Source: Salipiger sp. CCB-MM3
Lineage (GTDB): Bacteria; Pseudomonadota; Alphaproteobacteria; Rhodobacterales; Rhodobacteraceae
Length of the DNA stretch: 64,000 nt
Assembly (NCBI RefSeq): GCF_001687105.1
Contig: NZ_CP014596.1
Coordinates: forward strand, 737,501-801,500
Direction of reading: 5' to 3'
The notes under the pieces are model-generated. The model had not been told where the DNA came from, did no database searches, and saw nothing but the letters and a program-made list of their open reading frames with translations. This document shows positions 61,256 through 64,000 of the stretch, piece after piece; position 1 is the stretch's first letter, and each line of letters opens with the position of its first letter. A program made the translations under genes and the position numbers.

Positions 61256-62839
61256 TTACTTCCGGGAGATTTCTGCCAGCGGCAGGTTGCAGCAGGCCGA
61301 GTAGCGGACCCCCTCGATGTCGTCGCGGTAGGCGAGCACGAGGTTCGGCGACACCAGAGGCAGGATCACAGTTTCGTCCTGCATCTGCTCACCAATCGCG
61401 GTGTATTTGGCTGCCGCCTCCTCACCCGAAGCCTGCAGCGCTTCAGCGTAGAGAGTCTGCTCGGTAGTGTTTTCCAGCAGTTCCTTCTGATCCACGGCGG
61501 CGGTGTCGAGCCACGGCACACCGTCGATCATGCCAAAGTAGGCGACATACTGGCCCGAGCCGTAGTAGTCAGGCGCGTAGTAGACCGCCGTCACCGGCCA
61601 TTCACCCGAGCCGTAGCCATCGCGCCAGACGCTCCAGGTCAGCGGCTGCAGCTCCAGTTCAACGCCTACGGCGGCGAAGTCCTGCTGCAGCTTCTGCATC
61701 ATGATGTTGAAGTCGACCCCGTAGATGTTGTCGTTGGGGTAGCCTGCGACCAGCTTCAGGTCGCTGACGCCGGCGGCTTCCAGCATCTCCTTTGCTTTCT
61801 CGGGGTTGTACTCCCGCGGCTCAAGCGCCTCGGTGCCGGGGAAGCCGTTGGGGATGGGTGCGGGCTGCTGCGCGCCATTGCCGCCAACGGTGAATTCCAG
61901 CATCGCGTCATAGTCGACGGCCAGTGCGAGGGCCTGACGAACATCCTTGGTCAGCACGTCGGCGTAGCCCTCGGAGCCGGGGATGAAGCCCACGTAGAGG
62001 AAGTTGTAGGAGGGGACGATCTCGGTCACGACCTCGTCCGAGCGAATTGAGGCCGCGGTATCGGGGTCCACCTGCATTGCAATGTCGACCTGGCCGGTCT
62101 CGAGAGCCTGGGCCTGGCTGACGCTGTCAGAGATCTGCGTCACGACGATCTCTGAAAATGCAGGGGCGTCGCCATAGTATGCGTCGTTGCGGGCGAAGCG
62201 CAGTTCGTTCTCGGGGGAGTAGCTGTCGAGCGTGTAGGGCCCGGAGCCAGCGGAATGGGCCAGGAACCAGGGCTCGGCCTTGTCGTCCGTGGCGGCGCTC
62301 TCGTCGGCCAGCGCGCCGTTCTCCATGGCCAGGTCCGCGTTCACGATGCCGGCGTAGGGAGCCGAGACCTTGTTGACGAATTCGGCGTTCGGGGCAGCGG
62401 TGGTGATCTTAACGGTCTTCGCGTCAATCGCCTCAGCGGAAGTGATGTCCGCAAACAGGAAGGAAGGCGAGCCCTTGAGGTTCTTCAGGCGTTCCAGCGT
62501 CCAGACCACGTCCTTGGCCTCGACCGGCGAGCCGTCGGAAAAGACCGCATCCTTCAGGGTGAAGGTGAACTCGGTGAAGTCGTCATTGATCTCCCAGCTC
62601 TCGGCCAGGTTGGGCTTCAGCGTCTCATTGTCCGCGTCGAGCGTGATCAGGGTCTCGTAGACGGCGGTCAGGTAGAACTGGCAGGTGTCACAGAAGGCAC
62701 GCGCCGGATCGAGTGAGTTCACGTCCATTGCGCGGGCGATGACCAGCGTATCGCTGTCCTGCGCCAGTGCCGGGGGCGTGGTCAGCGCGGAGGCCGACAG
62801 AAGGAGGGCCGTAAGGCCCGAACGGGTCAGTTTCTTCAT
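61256..62839 (-). CDS. ABC transporter substrate-binding protein, dipeptide/oligopeptide (SBP_bac_5) family
   Basis: This 527-residue periplasmic protein has a signal peptide (MKKLTRSGLTALLLSASALTTPPALAQ). SBP_bac_5 blocks include VNSLDPARAFCDTCQFYLTAVYETLI, LKPNLAESWEINDDFTEFTFTLKDAVFSDGSPVEAKDV-type region, and RQALALAVDYDAM. The binding of peptides is not assured in this family; opines, amino sugars, nickel or acid sugars are also carried. Cys residues near both ends (CDTC; SACCNL) could form disulfides. The operon context suggests an amino- or acid-sugar ligand. Confidence 0.92.
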   Translation of the reverse strand: MKKLTRSGLTALLLSASALTTPPALAQDSDTLVIARAMDVNSLDPARAFCDTCQFYLTAVYETLITLDADNETLKPNLAESWEINDDFTEFTFTLKDAVFSDGSPVEAKDVVWTLERLKNLKGSPSFLFADITSAEAIDAKTVKITTAAPNAEFVNKVSAPYAGIVNADLAMENGALADESAATDDKAEPWFLAHSAGSGPYTLDSYSPENELRFARNDAYYGDAPAFSEIVVTQISDSVSQAQALETGQVDIAMQVDPDTAASIRSDEVVTEIVPSYNFLYVGFIPGSEGYADVLTKDVRQALALAVDYDAMLEFTVGGNGAQQPAPIPNGFPGTEALEPREYNPEKAKEMLEAAGVSDLKLVAGYPNDNIYGVDFNIMMQKLQQDFAAVGVELELQPLTWSVWRDGYGSGEWPVTAVYYAPDYYGSGQYVAYFGMIDGVPWLDTAAVDQKELLENTTEQTLYAEALQASGEEAAAKYTAIGEQMQDETVILPLVSPNLVLAYRDDIEGVRYSACCNLPLAEISRK

Positions 62840-62872
62840 GAGGTATTTCCCTGTTGTTGTCGCGATCCGCGA

Positions 62873-64000
62873 TCAGTCACCCATCAGCGCCAGAACGGCG
62901 GGCGCGGGGGTGATGCTGTCTCGGTTGGTCTTGAGTGCCTCGAAACTATCGGCGGTGGCCGACAGCACTTCAGCGATGTCCGCCGGCGTCATGGCGGCAT
63001 TCATGAACATGTTGTGGAACGGACTGAGGTAGATGCCCCGCAACATGGCTTCGCGGCAGAAGGCATAGCCCAGCCGGAAGTCGGGATCCTCGTCGAACAT
63101 CAGGATCGGCATGGTAACTGGCCCGGTCAGGGTCAGTGGCATTCCGGCAGCGGCGGATTGCGCTTGCAGACCGTCGCGGAAGAGGGTGCCGACGTGCTGC
63201 ATCCGCTCAAGATAGTCGGTTTCGCGGACGATCCGCAGAGTCTCCAGGGCAGCGACCATGGGCACGGCCGAATACCAGAAAGAACCGGTAACGTAGAGCT
63301 TTGCCGAGGCCTCGCGTGCCCGGTCGTTGCCCATCAAGGCCGAGATCGGCTGGCCGTTGCCGAGCACCTTGCCCCAGGATGACAGGTCGGGCTGTACGCC
63401 AACCTCGGACCACGAGCAGTCGCGAGCGACTCGCAGACCGGCGCGGACGTCGTCCACGATCAGCAGCGCGTCGTAGTCATCTGCGAGGCGTCGTGCGGCA
63501 CGGGCGTACTCGGGATCGACGGGGGCCTGGCGTGCGAAAGTGTCGTGCCGGAAGGGTGAGGCGAAGATGCCTGCGAGGTCGCCATCGGCCTGCTTCACGG
63601 CATCCTCAAGAGCCTGCGCGTCGTTATAGTCATAGTAGATGACATGCGCGCGATCCTCGGCCAGCACGCCGGCGGGCTTCGGCGTGTTCCAGGGCATGGC
63701 CCCGTGGTAGGCATTCCTGGCGACCAGCACCTTGCGCTTTCCGCGGTAGGCGCGGGCGGTCATCAGGGCCATCATCGTGGCGTCACCGCCGTTCTTGCAG
63801 AACATCGCCCAGTCTGCATGGGAGACCATCGAGACCATCGCCTCGGCGAGTTCGACCATGGCGGGGCCGGGGCCGGTAAGCGTGTCGCCAAGGGCAAGCT
63901 GCGCAGCTACGGCGGCCTCGACCTGCGGGTCTCGATATCCCAGCAGATTCGGCCCGTAGGCGCACATGAAGTCGATGTAGATATTGCCGTCCACGTCGGT
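62873..64000 (-). CDS. Class III aminotransferase, glutamate-1-semialdehyde aminomutase-like (partial, cut by window edge)
   Basis: The visible 375 residues form a fold-type I PLP enzyme. FCKNGGDATMMALMTARAYRGKRKVL holds the PLP phosphate-binding block, ARNAYHGAMPWN follows, LLIVDDVRAGLR carries the cofactor-binding Asp, and PDLSSWGKVLGNGQPISALMG the Schiff-base Lys. The N-terminus lies past the right edge. It is closest to GSA-aminomutase-like catabolic transaminases rather than HemL, judging by the IVDDV(R) change from DEV and by context. It is the first visible gene of the importer/OtnK/OtnC operon, 33 bases before the binding protein. Confidence 0.88.
   Translation of the reverse strand, partial: TDVDGNIYIDFMCAYGPNLLGYRDPQVEAAVAAQLALGDTLTGPGPAMVELAEAMVSMVSHADWAMFCKNGGDATMMALMTARAYRGKRKVLVARNAYHGAMPWNTPKPAGVLAEDRAHVIYYDYNDAQALEDAVKQADGDLAGIFASPFRHDTFARQAPVDPEYARAARRLADDYDALLIVDDVRAGLRVARDCSWSEVGVQPDLSSWGKVLGNGQPISALMGNDRAREASAKLYVTGSFWYSAVPMVAALETLRIVRETDYLERMQHVGTLFRDGLQAQSAAAGMPLTLTGPVTMPILMFDEDPDFRLGYAFCREAMLRGIYLSPFHNMFMNAAMTPADIAEVLSATADSFEALKTNRDSITPAPAVLALMGD

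Overview
The window is GC-rich DNA from an alphaproteobacterium, most likely the Rhodobacteraceae (Roseobacter/Salipiger-type). This is inferred from gene content and order: a urt urea transporter, a che operon that starts with a STAS-domain gene, a B12-dependent ribonucleotide reductase, an XdhABC set next to a BMP-type purine/nucleoside importer, and a family of dispersed palindromic repeats. No rRNA, tRNA or CRISPR array was seen.

Layout. 1-5620 (minus): urtA-urtB-urtC-urtD-urtE, a nitrogen-scavenging urea ABC importer; urtE runs off the left edge. 6109-10135 (plus): the conserved four-gene set ATP-grasp / alpha-E / transglutaminase / Anbu-type proteasome-like peptidase. 10226-17060 (minus): a chemotaxis operon in transcription order STAS, cheY, cheA, cheW, cheR, cheY, unknown small gene, cheB, cheD. 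17366-22487: a ThDP enzyme, an exostosin-like glycosyltransferase, a decayed IS5-family transposase, slyX and a lipoprotein. 22591-26088 (minus): dnaE. 26310-27212: an alpha/beta hydrolase. 27453-37071 (plus): xdhABC plus a BMP-family ABC importer (ATPase, two permeases, binding protein), together a purine uptake and oxidation unit. 37246-40695: a DUF218 (YdcF-like) protein, a DUF1489 protein and nrdJ.

40867-54348 is an accessory island with lower and more variable GC. Tn7-like transposition genes lie at both ends: tniQ at the left, and a translationally coupled tnsA-tnsB pair at the right. No TnsC/TniB ATPase is visible. Between them are a HEPN-like protein, a DarG-DarT toxin-antitoxin pair whose DarT has a C-terminal extension, a MocR regulator divergent from an MFS exporter with a clear palindromic operator, and a stand-alone IS1595-type zinc-ribbon protein. 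The DarTG/HEPN block looks like anti-phage cargo.

54492-64000 (minus) is a catabolic cluster: a class-III aminotransferase (cut by the right edge), a complete dipeptide-type ABC importer, a four-carbon acid-sugar kinase (OtnK type), a class II aldolase-type decarboxylase (OtnC type) and an SDR. I infer a pathway in which an imported amino acid-like or acid-sugar substrate is turned into a 3-oxo-tetronate, phosphorylated and decarboxylated.

The most unusual sequence-level observation is that both xdhA and xdhB carry in-frame repeat DNA. In xdhA it is a copy of the intergenic repeat also found in the urt operon. In xdhB it is a four-copy 27-bp tandem array with a palindromic core, lengthening the enzyme at a domain linker.
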